DNA of 64,000 nucleotides from Eupeodes corollae (lineage: Eukaryota; Arthropoda; Insecta; Diptera; Syrphidae). The position numbers and the translations under genes are program-made. The notes below the pieces were generated by a model. The model did not search any database. It saw only the letters and a program-made list of their open reading frames with translations, and had not been told where the DNA came from. Positions 36,840 through 47,399 of this stretch are shown piece by piece. Each line of letters opens with the position of its first letter. Position 1 is the stretch's first letter. The DNA lies in contig NC_079148.1 of NCBI RefSeq assembly GCF_945859685.1, forward strand, positions 91,145,007 through 91,209,006, in the 5' to 3' direction.

Positions 36840-38070
36840 CACAGTGGGGCAACTTGTATGGGAGAGCGGACAGAACTCTCTAAAATCTAAACTAATGAAC
36901 CGATTTTAATGAAATTTTCAGGAATGATAGCCAATAGCAAGACAAATCTGCATCAGAAAACTCCGCCCATTTTCACGCCCACTAAAAGAGAAAGTGGCTT
37001 TTTCTCGGAGAACATATATGAAAAAAAATACTTGTTTACCAAATTTAACGTATGTTTTGAAGAAAATAATAAATACCGAAGAAAGCATTTTATAAGCATT
37101 GTAAATTACTAAAAATTCGGTTTTAATATTTTTAAAAATGAATGGTTGTGTGTGAAGAAAAAGTTTAGGTTTATTTTGTTTGCAATTCCAAGGATAACAC
37201 ATTGCATTCATAATGATATAGATAGTTGGTGTTTTCAAAGCTTATCAATTGATTTGTTTTAAATTTATTTTAAAATAAATTTAAATCATAAATAAAAAAT
37301 AAAAAAATAATTCAAGGAAATAAAATAAAAACAAATTCATTTAATTTTAATTAGCTATCAAATTCAAATTAGTTCAAATAAACTTCATTTGATATATGCA
37401 AATCTATGAAATGGAAGGTATTTCTAATGGAAATTCATTTCTAAAATCCCTAGTAAGTACCATTAAAACTTGTTCAACGAGAAAATTAAGAACGAATTTG
37501 GAAAAATAATCGACCATCCTCAACCCATTATTCACCATCTCTTTAATTTTAATTTTCGAAAGAAACTTCGGAAGAAGTTAAAAAAAAAATATGGTGTAGA
37601 ATCTGAAATTAAGAATCTTCGAGAAACTGAAATTCAGCGCAATTAATTCTTCATTAATAAAATAGGTATGTAATGAATTTTAAAATGATGAAGAAAACGC
37701 TTCTTGGAGTATATCCTGCACTTATCATACCCCAGTGCTGGTTTAATTAAGAGTTTTTTCACATAAGCGTCTTTTACTGTTTACCATATAAGATCGTCAG
37801 AACTGGTTGAAAGGCATAAATATGAAATTCTATATTCTAAATTATTATTTTATTATTATTTTTTTATATGACTTCCTAACCTAAAATTGCTCTAAAAACC
37901 GCATCCGGACGTATCCGGATGAGATTTTTACTGGACACTATCTATTGAAAATAGTTGCCAACAGAGGCAAACAGAGGAAGTAGTTAAAACCTTATGCGAA
38001 CTAAAAATTCACAGAAATAAAGTGTTTCTTCGTCAAAAAATACCTTTTTTTCAATATTTCAATCATGTAA

Positions 38071-38132
38071 GGGTCCGGCCACGTAATGAGCGACGAGCGA
38101 CTGAGCGACCGAGCGACGAGCCGCTGAGCGAC
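38071..38132. repeat. Left Harbinger TIR with GAGCGAC units
   Basis: About six GAGCGAC/GAGCCGC-type units spaced 7-8 nt apart follow the GGGTCCGGCCACGTAAT end. Further degenerate copies continue inward to a TCGCTGAGCGA site 12 nt before the MADF start codon. Confidence 0.93.
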
Positions 38133-38284
38133 TCAAAAAAATTAGAACACATGAAATCGTATGGAGGTGGCCACATAAGCCGTAAGCGACTGAGCGAATT
38201 TTCAAGCGACAGAGCGACGCACGTCGCTTAGCAATCAAATTTGTTTTAATTTTTCAGTCGATCGCTGAGCGACGTAAAAAAAAG

Positions 38285-39985
38285 ATGTCTACAATAAACA
38301 TTGAAAGTTTAATTTCAGCTGTCCAAAGCCGCCCAATGCTATGGCAGGACACCCACAAAGATCACAAAAATAAAAATGTCACCGATAAAGAGTGGGAAAA
38401 AGTTGGACAAATTTGTAATTGTTCTGGTAAGTTTAATTTATTTAATCTTTACAAATAGTAGTGTTTTTTGTTCAATGCCCGAATTCCCAAAAATATTGCA
38501 CAAGCTCGTTTCTTGTATTCAACGCATTGCTTGAGCTTCTGTTATAACGGGACTGTTCTTCTTGGGTGGTTGCATTTGTTTGAGCTAAGTCATTAGCCAT
38601 TTCTGCAGACACGTGTATATAATCAAGGTCGCTGTCGCCATCGCACTCTCTCACAAAATTGTGCAGTATACAAGCACATTTAATTAAACGAACTGCAGTG
38701 CTTGGCTTCGTTTCGATGTTTTTTTGTAAAAACCGCCATTTCTTGCTTAATATGCCAAATGCACACTCAATGCATTTTCTTGCGATTGAAAGTTTTTTGT
38801 TGAAGTTTTCTGTTTGAGCATTTAAGTTTCTCCTTGGATAAGGTCTTAGTAAATAGTTTTTCAGGGGGTAAGCCTCATCTCCGATTAAAAAATTGGGAAA
38901 AACAATGTTTGATTCTGGTAATGCTTGTGGAGGTGGAACGTTAAATTTATCAGCTTCAAGTAATTTGAACAAAGTAGATCCAGAAAATGTACCACCATCA
39001 CTTTGTTTTCCTCTCCCACCCACCTCGATTGTTAGAAACTTTTTGTCAGCATCAGCTACAGCTTGCAGTACAATAGAAAAATAATGCAGGTAGTTAAAAT
39101 AATGAGAGCCAGAATTTGCTGGACATTGAATTTGGCAATGTCTACCATCAATACTGCCAAAACAGTTAGGAAATTTCCAGCGTCGGTAGTAATCGTTAAT
39201 AACATTTCGAAGGTGGTCAGTTGTTGGTATAGGCATATATTCTTCCACAAGTTGTTCCCATATGATAACGCTAGTTTCCAAGACAATGTTACTTACTGTG
39301 CTTCTGCCCATTCGAAAAGCAAAAGCTAAATCTCGAAACGAAAGACCTGTTGCGAGAAATCTGAAAACATTGAAGATACAAAAATTGTAATAATATATTT
39401 CAAATTTCAGGAGCCAATGTAAAACTAAAGTGGAAAAACCTAAAAGACACTTTTCGAAGGGTTCTTCGAAAAGCTCCACGTCCAGTATCGGGATCCGAAG
39501 CTCCACCAACAAAACCGAAATGGCCATTTTTTGAAATGATGGCCTTTACGAGGCAGACAATTGAACCCGATCCAACTGAGGGAAATCTTCGAGAACCAGA
39601 AAGTTATTCAATGGCTCAAAATCGTTTTTTCGCAGAAACAATATCAGATTTACTGGAAGAAGAGGATGTAACCCTTTCAAGTGTCAATATGCTTACAAAC
39701 AGCACTCCTTCTACGAGCACCAGCTGCCCCCAAAACGTGCGAAAAAATAAAAATAAGAGAGCGTCAACATACAATTTGGAGTCAAAATTTCTCGAGTTAG
39801 AAAATGAAAGACTACAAATTTTAAAGAAAGAGGTAGCAAAAAAAGAAGAGGATAGTGATGACCTTCAATTTTTCAAAAGTCTTTTGCCATTTATGGCACA
39901 ATTTAACAATTTTGAAAAACTTGAGATAAGAACTGACATTCAAAATATTATATTGGATAAACTGAAGAATACAAATAAAGATTAA
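38285..39985 (+). CDS. MADF-BESS DNA-binding protein of the Harbinger element
   Basis: Join 38285-38426, 39411-39985; 717 nt, 238 aa. The junction TCT G|GTAAGT ... ttTCAG|GA GCC is in phase. Residues about 8-95 form a MADF domain (LISAVQSRPMLWQDTHKDHK, KEWEKVGQIC, NVKLKWKNLKDTFRRVLRK, W.FFE.M), and about 194-230 match a BESS motif (FFKSLLPFMAQFNNFEKLEI). MADF is a Myb/SANT-like DNA-binding fold. In Harbinger elements the second gene is a Myb/SANT-type protein that helps the transposase enter the nucleus and bind the ends, so a partner role is inferred. The 984-nt intron contains the transposase's second exon on the other strand. An AATAAA (39974-39979) overlaps the last codons. Confidence 0.9.
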
Positions 39986-40306
39986 AAAAATTAAAAAAAA
40001 AACTAACCTTAAACATAAAACCAGCCGTTGTTCTGGACTAATTGCTTTCTTTTGTCTTGTTAATTTTGGTCGAACTTTTTCCAACAGCAAATCAAAAGAT
40101 GGTACTGACATACGACAATATTGCCAAAAGCGATCTGGAAATCTGCGAAGATTTAGATATAAATGATGAAATTCACCATAATTTTCCCTTTCACGATTTA
40201 TGGGGTGTACACCAAATCTACGGATTCTCGATCTTATTACAGATCTATAAATATGAGCGCGACTTTCAACCAGTAAGCTACGATGAACCGCACTTGACGA
40301 AGGCAT
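38472..40306 (-). CDS. Harbinger DDE transposase (HARBI1-like)
   Basis: Complement of join 38472-39360, 40008-40306; 1188 nt, 395 aa. The donor is AAG|GTTAGT, the acceptor tgttttcag|A, and the spliced codon AG|A gives CLRFLATGLSFRDLAFAF, continuous with the family pattern. A helix-turn-helix (about residues 108-127) precedes the DDE domain. The visible catalytic residues are D171 (GSIDGRHCQI), D261 (LIGDEAYPL) and E298 (ARKCIECAFGIL), so the active site looks intact. Length fits HARBI1-like transposases. Its 647-nt intron holds MADF exon 2 on the other strand. A minus-strand AATAAA lies at 38442-38437, about 30 nt past the stop. A HARBI1-type domesticated gene is unlikely because the TIRs and target duplication are preserved. 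Confidence 0.93.
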
Positions 40307-40367
40307 TTTTCCAACTAATCGCTCAGCGACGTGTCGTTTAGAAAATGGCCACCCATCGCTCAGATTG

Positions 40368-40429
40368 GTCGCTCAGCGACTCGTCGCTCGGTCGCTCAGT
40401 CGCTCGTCGCTCATTGCGTGGCCGAAGCC
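40368..40429. repeat. Right Harbinger TIR with GAGCGAC units
   Basis: Inverted copy of the left TIR with four differences. Further inward, TCGCTGAGCGA (read on the minus strand) lies exactly 12 nt before the transposase start codon. Confidence 0.93.
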
Positions 40430-40676
40430 TAAGCAGAAAAAATTGTTTAAAACTTTTAAATTTCACAATATACTGATCATTTTAGGAAAAACAATATTTT
40501 ATCATTTTTCACGATATTTGAACTTTGAAAGAAAATCTACTGGTCTACAATTTTTTTTTTTGAAAAACGGTTTTCATTTTATGATTCTACAACCAATTAA
40601 CTAAAAGAAGCACTTTCTGTTTACAAAAAATTCTACTTTCAGAAAAATAGGTTTTGTCCGCATTTTCCCCACTGTG

Positions 40677-40860
40677 CGCGCGCCGCCGCTCCACGAGTCA
40701 ATAGGCTTACAAAAAGTTTCTTCTAATAAATGGATTATTTCAATGCGTTGCGCGAACCGAAACATTACTGTAGTAGTAAATTTGCAAACGTTGTTTAGGA
40801 CTTACTCAAAAGTAAGCAAACAATTAAAGCACAACATATACCTTAACAACAAAATGTAAG
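40677..40860 (-). pseudogene. Possible mariner-like 5' fragment, other side of the nest
   Basis: The minus strand reads IEIIHLLEETF then IDSWSGGA, which could precede the W-P-P-R-S segment at 36839. It would be one mariner copy split by the CACAGTG-ended element. The match is weak. Confidence 0.35.
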
Positions 40861-40999
40861 ATGATGAAAAGTACAAATCTTTGTCTTCTAGATACAGTTT
40901 TAAAAAAGAGGCTGGGATGCGACCCACACTTATAACTTCCCATCCCGTCTGTCGATTTGTCTTGAATTAATTTTAAGAATTTTAAAATTAATAACAATA

Positions 41000-43500
41000 T
41001 TTTCCATAAAAAGAAATTGTTCAGTTTGTAAATCTAGTTTCGTTAAATAGATTTTTAGTCGAAAACAAATTTGTTGAGAGAAAGCAAGCATTTTTATTTC
41101 TCTTTTTTTAAATCTAATGCAAGATAGGATCTTGATGGATTGCCTTAATAATTCAAGATTTGAATAAAAACACGGTCTTTACTTGTTCACAGTTTTATTA
41201 AGAAGAAGGAATTATATAATGTTACGTTTTGACAACCGGAAGGGTTTTTCTTAAAAGCTCTGACACTTCATGAAATTTACTTTGTAAACAACTCAAAAAA
41301 ACATAGACTAATTTACAGGGTGCTTTAATTCAATTCAATTTTATAGAAAGTGTTTCGCAATGTTAAAAATTAAGTTTAATAAAGAAAAAAAAATAAATTA
41401 AAGTAAGCATCTGATATAAGTATATAAAATAAAGGTATATTTAAGTCTCAACAAAATTTGTACAATTTTTAGTATCATTTCTTAAATTTGTATAATTTGG
41501 AAAATTATTTTTTTTTTAATTTTTACCAAATTTGCGTACTGTTTCTATTTTTTATGAAAAAACGAACTGTTGGATTTTTATAAGAAAAAAACTACTGAAT
41601 ATCTAAACAATATTTTCTGTGAAATAAAAAAAGTTTAAAGACAATATTTTTAATTTTTGAAAAGATATTTGAGTCGCAAGTTAATTTGTTTGAAGCTTTG
41701 TTTATTTGAAAACACATTTGTGTCATTTTTACCAAATTTGAGTAATGTTTTTTAAGGTTTTTATTTTTTATAAAAAAAAACTTTCCATTCGATTTTTCTC
41801 AAGATCTTACCACAAAATTATTTTGGAGAAAAAATCATTTTGTATTCGTAAAATGTTTGAGGTGACACATTTTTTTAGTTTTTTTGATTTTATAAAAAAA
41901 AATTAATTCGATTTTTTTGAACTGAACAAAGCTTTTTCCTTTGAATAGCTTTATTTTAGTTTAATATTAAAGAACCAGGATGGAAAGTTAATTATTTGAA
42001 GATAACAAAGAGGAAGAACATGTATGATAGCGATCGCCTATATTGGTTGTGTAGTTAGGCAGGTGTTTAAAAAGAATAAAGAATAGTTCATTGGCGTGCT
42101 CAGCCATGTTTATGATGATAACGAAGGAATATTATTAGTAGGTAGAAGATACTTACAACAATCCAAACACATTCCTTCTTTCCAACAAGTTTTCAGCATA
42201 AACATGGAGTTATTACGTTCAGTTTATTTTTTTCGTTAAATTTTAAAAGAATTAAGCATACGAACAAGGACAAGATTCACGTCTTGGTTACCATCAGGCT
42301 CTTATCCGTTTTGGATTTTAGTTATGAAGTGACACGTAATCAATAGTTGTAGAGGTTGTACCTAACACCTTTACAGGTATAATGTGTTTAAATACGTTGA
42401 AACAGTTATTCTAATAGAAAAAACATATACTCTTTCTGGCCCGTTTCTTAAACTTGTACTAAGTATTTATATAGGCGAATCCAAGTAAAATATGTGTGAA
42501 ACAACCTTATTCGTAAAGAATAATTTTTTCAAATCATAGATACAAAGGTACCAAGATAATACTTCTTGATAGACACTTTAAAATAGATTGTTGATTAAAT
42601 ATATATATTATATTCGTTAATCCGATACAGTAGCGCTACACGGACAGCCATCGTTGGTATTTACAATAGTTATTGTTATAAAAATCCATAAATATGTAAC
42701 AAATGCATTAATATGGATAAAATATAGGAATGTAATACAATTTTGTCAAAATAATGCGGTCTTTCGGGCTCATACACATTTAAAATAATAAAAAAAAACT
42801 ATTTTAAGATTCAAAATTTTACCTGAAAAATAAGTTTGTCTTCAAAAATTTAAATGCCATTTTATAAATCAAAAAACCTTTGAGCGTTTTTTTTTTTAAT
42901 TTATTTTGTATAGGAATGCAAAATTTTTTCAATTTTGTTGGTATGCAGTTGTTAAGTGATTCTAAATATACGCTCGACATTTGAATTTTGAAAAAAAATG
43001 TTGAATGTAAAAAAAAAAAATCAATATTTTTTTTTTAAATCCAAACAATAAAAAATTGCACTTTTGTTAATCAGATATTGTTAACGCAATATAAGAGCTT
43101 ATTCAAAAAAATTATTGAAATCAGTTTATAAGTTGCTGAGAAAATTAAATACAAAATAACGGTTCTATGAGCGGTATCTTTCCTGAGCAATACAAAAATA
43201 TGTTTTTCTTATTAAAAGAAGCCAAGTTAAAAAAATAAAATTTTAGAGAAATTTAAAAAAAAACCTATCGGTTTGTTTTTGAGAAAATTTGAATTTTCGT
43301 TTTTTGACAAAAAAAATTGTATGGGGGCAATTGTTAGTTTTGGTCTTAAGAAAAATAAAAAAACGCCTAACGCGAATCTACTCATAACCTTAACTTCGAA
43401 GTTTGAACTCAATCGAGTCAATGGTTTAGGCTGTAGGAGCGTGGACAGACAGACAAAACATATCGGACGAAATCGTCCGCATATGGACATACATATATAG
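41000..43500. other. AT-rich region without supportable genes
   Basis: Long A/T tracts throughout. Near 43436 a phrase gcgtggacagacagacaaaa resembles the end of common insect non-autonomous repeats, but no element borders could be set. Confidence 0.35.
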
Positions 43501-43514
43501 TTCCTATAAGTCGC

Positions 43515-43960
43515 AAGTAAAAATGTACACCGTTGGAATTTGGTTTATTTTGCAAGGAAATGAAGAACTGAACGAGCAAATTGAACGGCTTTTTAAAAAC
43601 GGATTTATGTTCTTACTTAAAACCATATCACCGCTGGATTTGTACAGCAAATCATGTCAAAAATACTTGCCGAAGTCTTGAATTCATTCGAAAAAGTCAT
43701 GTGCCCGCTGATTAGTAAGAGAAACAAAAGTCCAAACTCTCAAATTGCATATTAAAAATGTACAACATTTTGCTTTATCCTTGACAAAAAAAACTTCGCT
43801 CGCAAACACATTTGATGTAGAGATGATTACTTTCGATTTTGCCTTGTTTTGAATTCTACGTTTAAGTTACGTAGTTGCTCGTTTATTCGAAAGTTATTCG
43901 ATAAACGAATACTTCAATTCTAAAATAGAAGTTAGATAATCGCTAATTATATCCATAAAA
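43515..43960 (+). pseudogene. Second PIF/Harbinger transposase remnant
   Basis: The plus strand reads TVGIWFILQGNEELNEQIER then, after a break, AGFVQQIMSKILAEVLNSFE. This parallels the minus-strand remnant at 35200-35760 (GIVQQTMSKILAEVLTLVE). The following sequence also resembles that remnant's tail (ARKHI, then LNSTFKLRS). The two therefore belong to one older Harbinger family, distinct from the intact element at 38071. Confidence 0.6.
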
Positions 43961-44379
43961 GGATGTATATATTTCTTCTTTTCGAAATTTTTCTATTTCA
44001 AAATTATATCTTTTAGTTTCGTCGTTTTTGCAGTTTTTTAATGGCGTACTCGATATCTGAAGCCCGATTTTTTTTTTGAAGCATCCACAATTTGACTCAT
44101 TTCTTTTGCAACCTGTTTCAATGCTTTATTTTGGTGAAACATAAGACATTAAGGCTTTCATTGACGGGCACTTGATTCTTCCTTTTTCTGCTATTCACGA
44201 CAATTGTGGATTCGTTTGTGTCTTTCCAAAATTTGCTTCACAAATGTTTATCATTAACCTCAGTTGATAAAAAACCAAACGCATTTGGAATTCCTTCAAC
44301 AATGGAGTAAATTCCGCATAACTTGGCTATAGTATCATCCTTAACTAATATTAAACTAATTTGTTGAAGAGACTTTCTC

Positions 44380-44707
44380 CCTTCGCTATGTCTTCGGCTT
44401 TGTTATGCAACATTTTGTTTCTAATTGACGTTTTCCAATCCGTCCACACCTTTGATATATAAATCATTTTTCAGATTTTTTTAAAATGTTTTCTGTTGTT
44501 TTGTTAACCTTTTTCCAACAACCATGGGCCATGACTGTTTAACTTGTTTGTTAACTCATCCCACTGCGCTTCAGCACCAACGCGCTCGCCTTTGATGAAA
44601 CCTCTCGCCAGATCAGGGTACTTCTCCATAAAAGTTGCATCCTGAGCACAATTTGTATGCTTACTACTGTGGAAATACATAGGTATTTGTTTGTGTGTTT
44701 GTAGCAA
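44380..44707 (-). pseudogene. Myb/SANT-like (zeste-type) DNA-binding protein remnant
   Basis: Minus-strand blocks ATFMEKYPDLARGFIKGERV, QWDELTNKLNSHGP and, after a frame break, KVWTDWKTSIRNKMLHNKAE match the Myb/SANT-like domain often carried by Harbinger elements next to the transposase. Its position about 600 bp from the Harbinger remnant and in opposite orientation suggests one decayed two-gene element. Confidence 0.6.
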
Positions 44708-44909
44708 TTTTTAGAATATGTCAATTTGCATATTTTGTAAACTTAGTAAAACTGATAGTACAACATTTAGAAAAAAGTAACAACTTAGACTTTTGTATTC
44801 CATTTCATCAAGTTACTCTCATGGCCATAGTTCGGCTTCTAATATTTGTTGGTTGGTGTTGTTCAGGTTCATCACTTACTACGCACAAATGTGCAAGTAT
44901 TTAGTTATA

Positions 44910-46470
44910 TTTTTACTGAAATTCTTCCGTGTGCAATATATGTATATTTGTACCTATAAAAATACACAAAGGATAACAATTCCCACAACTCCAGCCAAAC
45001 GAAAAAAGATTTAAATTATTACTAATTGTATATTCTTAATTTAGGCCATTCACTGGAAACCTAAAACCAAATTATTAATCTCACCTAGATTAAATAAGGA
45101 CATATACATACACCGCAATGTATGTCCACAATGCGGTATGGCCGCCGCCGCCGCCACCACCACTGCAACGGTGCTGGTAGTATGGTTCTTGATACCTGGC
45201 GTCTCCGATAGAATTTATTGTATATATTTTAATACCACTTCAGTTCATAATACCTACTCGAGGTCTGCATTATAGACCTCTTTGTGGGTGAATAAGTAAC
45301 AACTCATTAGAATATAATAAAACTCAAGTGAAATCCCTTCTTACGAGTATATATGTGCAGTACATTGGCACTCTACCGATCTACCGAAACGCCAGATGAA
45401 ACTATTGTCACTTTGTTAGAACAATCTGTATTTCTGTGTTTCAGTATTTTGTCCTCTATGTAGCGTCTTGAAAAGAGATAATCCTTATGAGGTACTCATA
45501 TGTACATTGTGCAAACAATCGCTAAATAATTGAATTCATACGAACAATAAAGTGTGTCCTTTTATTTATTTATTTTAAGTAGGTCAACCTATGCACAAAT
45601 AATATGTCTTCGTATTTTGTATGCAGATATAAAAATTAAACAATACATTTCCTCATATTTGTAATGCATATCGATACCGTACTTATGGCCCAATAACTTT
45701 AAGTACATATCTAAACAAAATGACAAATTTTTAAAGTGGATTTTTGTTAGCTTAGTTTTACTTGCATTCATGTAGGCAGTGAGAGCCCTGCACCTCGGAG
45801 GGTGCTATGCTAATATTGAATTTTGTAATATAAAGATTTGTTTCAATATTTTTTTTTTTGTAAATATGGAACTTTCCTTTATTTTTCCAAAATGTTGGAA
45901 ATGTAAGTCTAGGAATAACCAGATGCAGCGCTCTCAAGTTAAATTTTTGTAGTTGTAGAAATTCATGGTTTTTAAAATTTATTTTTTAGAAAATAATTTC
46001 TTTAATAAATAAAATATCAACTAACCTTCCAAAATAAAAAAAAACATGTAGTGCGATAACATTAATACTATATTATGGCCTTTTTCGATTTAAAGATCAA
46101 TCTTATGTAAAGACTTCTATTGTTGTAAAGGTTTCTTTATTGAAATAATAATTAAGTAACAAAGTCTGTTCACATTCAGCTCAAGAATAATAATAATAAT
46201 TGAAAACATCAAAATAATAATTTCTATAAAAAGATGTTCTAAGGTTTTTTATATTACAAACAAGTAAAAAGTAATGTACTTATACGTATAATAAATGTAT
46301 TAAGAAATATAAGATGTTTTCATTTGATCTCTCAGTTTTTTCGAATAAATCTTAAAATTAAATTTATATGTGTCAAACTCAGCTTATATACAAAAATAAA
46401 AAGTATTATTGAATTAAAGTAATTTAAAACAGATACTCTTACAACTCGGCCATCCTGACCATTTTAATCG
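44910..46470. other. AT-rich intergenic region with a short GCC repeat
   Basis: Holds a (GCC)n/(CAC)n run at 45141-45162; otherwise no supportable gene or element. Confidence 0.4.
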
Positions 46471-46965
46471 ACTCGATCAAGTTGTAAATGTTAGAATGTT
46501 TCGAATCATTACAAAATCTCCTTCTGAAAATGTTACGTGTGGTTTATGCACATTTGCATAATATTCAGACATTTTTTGTTGATGCAACTCTATACTTTCG
46601 CAAGCTTGACAAGGGGAAACAATAGTAGTAGAGTGAATTGAGTTATTAAGATCGTATTCAACTCTTATCAAAAGTTTTGACCAATCGGAATGTTGAATTG
46701 GTTCAGTAATTTTAGTAACATAAACTTAAGAATGCGGTTGACACGCTCAGCCTGACCATTAGCTTGAGGTGAGGCTGTAGCTATTTTAACATGTTCAATA
46801 TTGTTTTGAAGTAAATATGAACCAAAATCAATTGACGAAAAACATGAACCACGATCACTAATAACTCGATGAAATCGACTATAATATTCGAAATACTTAT
46901 CTAGGAAAGCACATACTTCTTTAGTACTTGTTGAATTTACTGCATATAATTTTACATGTTTATAT
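46440..46965 (-). pseudogene. Gypsy-type LTR retrotransposon integrase fragment
   Basis: The minus strand reads AFLDKYFEYYSRFHRVISD followed by R-G-S-C-F, giving a catalytic Asp. Then come NNIEHVKIATASPQANGQAE (catalytic Glu) and VNRILKFMLLKL, then after a frame break NNSIHSTTIVSPCQAC. This is the middle and end of an integrase core. No LTRs, protease or RT were found nearby, and the P-like element lies just beside it. Only a fragment remains. Confidence 0.78.
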
Positions 46966-46972
46966 GTATGTA

Positions 46973-47110
46973 TATAGTACTTTCATGGTGGTTGTCGAAT
47001 AGGGTGACGTCTGCACATTTTGTATGGAAGTTCTTGTGGAGAAATTTATTTGCAGACGGGAGACTCACGAATATGATAATTCGAAACAGAGAAAAATAGG
47101 GAGACTTTGA
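46973..47110. repeat. Left inverted end of the P-superfamily element
   Basis: Aligns by eye over about 135 bp with the reverse complement of 51640-51778, with about ten differences. Confidence 0.88.
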
Positions 47111-47399
47111 AAAATTCTATTGCTTATAAGAATAAATATGAAATGAAGCAAATGATTAAGGAGAAATGAACCAATATACTCAAATTTATTTTGGTTTGTT
47201 TTGGTTTGATACATTTTAAGCTCAACAGTATTTTCCTATGTAAAGATGAAATGTATAGGTGAAATATAAAGGATATTGGCCTTTTGGGTATTCTGTACGG
47301 TAGGATTGTATATGAAAAGCATGGTTTTTATCTGTCACTTCTAATCCATTAAACTGTTTCGCCGACGACAGTACCCTCAGCTAGATTTATATCCTTGTC

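Larger units (their letters stand above)
38071..40429. mobile_element. PIF/Harbinger transposon, apparently complete
   Basis: 62-bp terminal inverted repeats with 4 mismatches (38071-38132 and 40368-40429), starting GGGTCCGGCCACG / GGCTTCGGCCACG and made of repeated GAGCGAC units. They are flanked by TAA on both sides (38068-38070 and 40430-40432), the 3-bp target duplication of this superfamily. It encodes a transposase and a MADF-BESS protein, both with open spliced frames, so it may be autonomous. It is inserted in the CACAGTG-ended element. Confidence 0.95.
36840..40676. mobile_element. Transib-like non-autonomous element with RSS-like ends, hosting a Harbinger
   Basis: The ends are CACAGTG heptamers (36840-36846 and inverted 40670-40676). 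After the left heptamer come exactly 23 bp and then ACAGAACTC (36870-36878). After the right heptamer, read inward, come exactly 12 bp and then ACAAAACCT. Vertebrate recombination signals are CACAGTG, a 12- or 23-bp spacer, then an ACAAAAACC nonamer, and Transib transposons share the heptamer. The flanks are GC-rich (cgccg / cgcgc) without an exact 5-bp duplication. With the Harbinger removed the element is about 1.48 kb and encodes nothing recognisable. Confidence 0.65.

Noticed and set aside
38071..38230. Short regular GAGCGAC repeats that look CRISPR-like
   Set aside because: The repeats are tandem without unique spacers and are mirrored at 40368-40429; they are transposon TIR units in a eukaryotic genome.
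40042..40341. Plus-strand open frame of 99 codons
   Set aside because: Antisense shadow of transposase exon 1, which has the conserved reading and a matching splice phase.
36840..40676. Exact 5-bp target duplication for the CACAGTG element
   Set aside because: The flanks cgccg and cgcgc are both GC-rich but do not match exactly, so no duplication is claimed.
46440..46965. Complete LTR retrotransposon around the integrase fragment
   Set aside because: No LTR pair, primer-binding site, protease or RT found nearby; only the integrase part remains.
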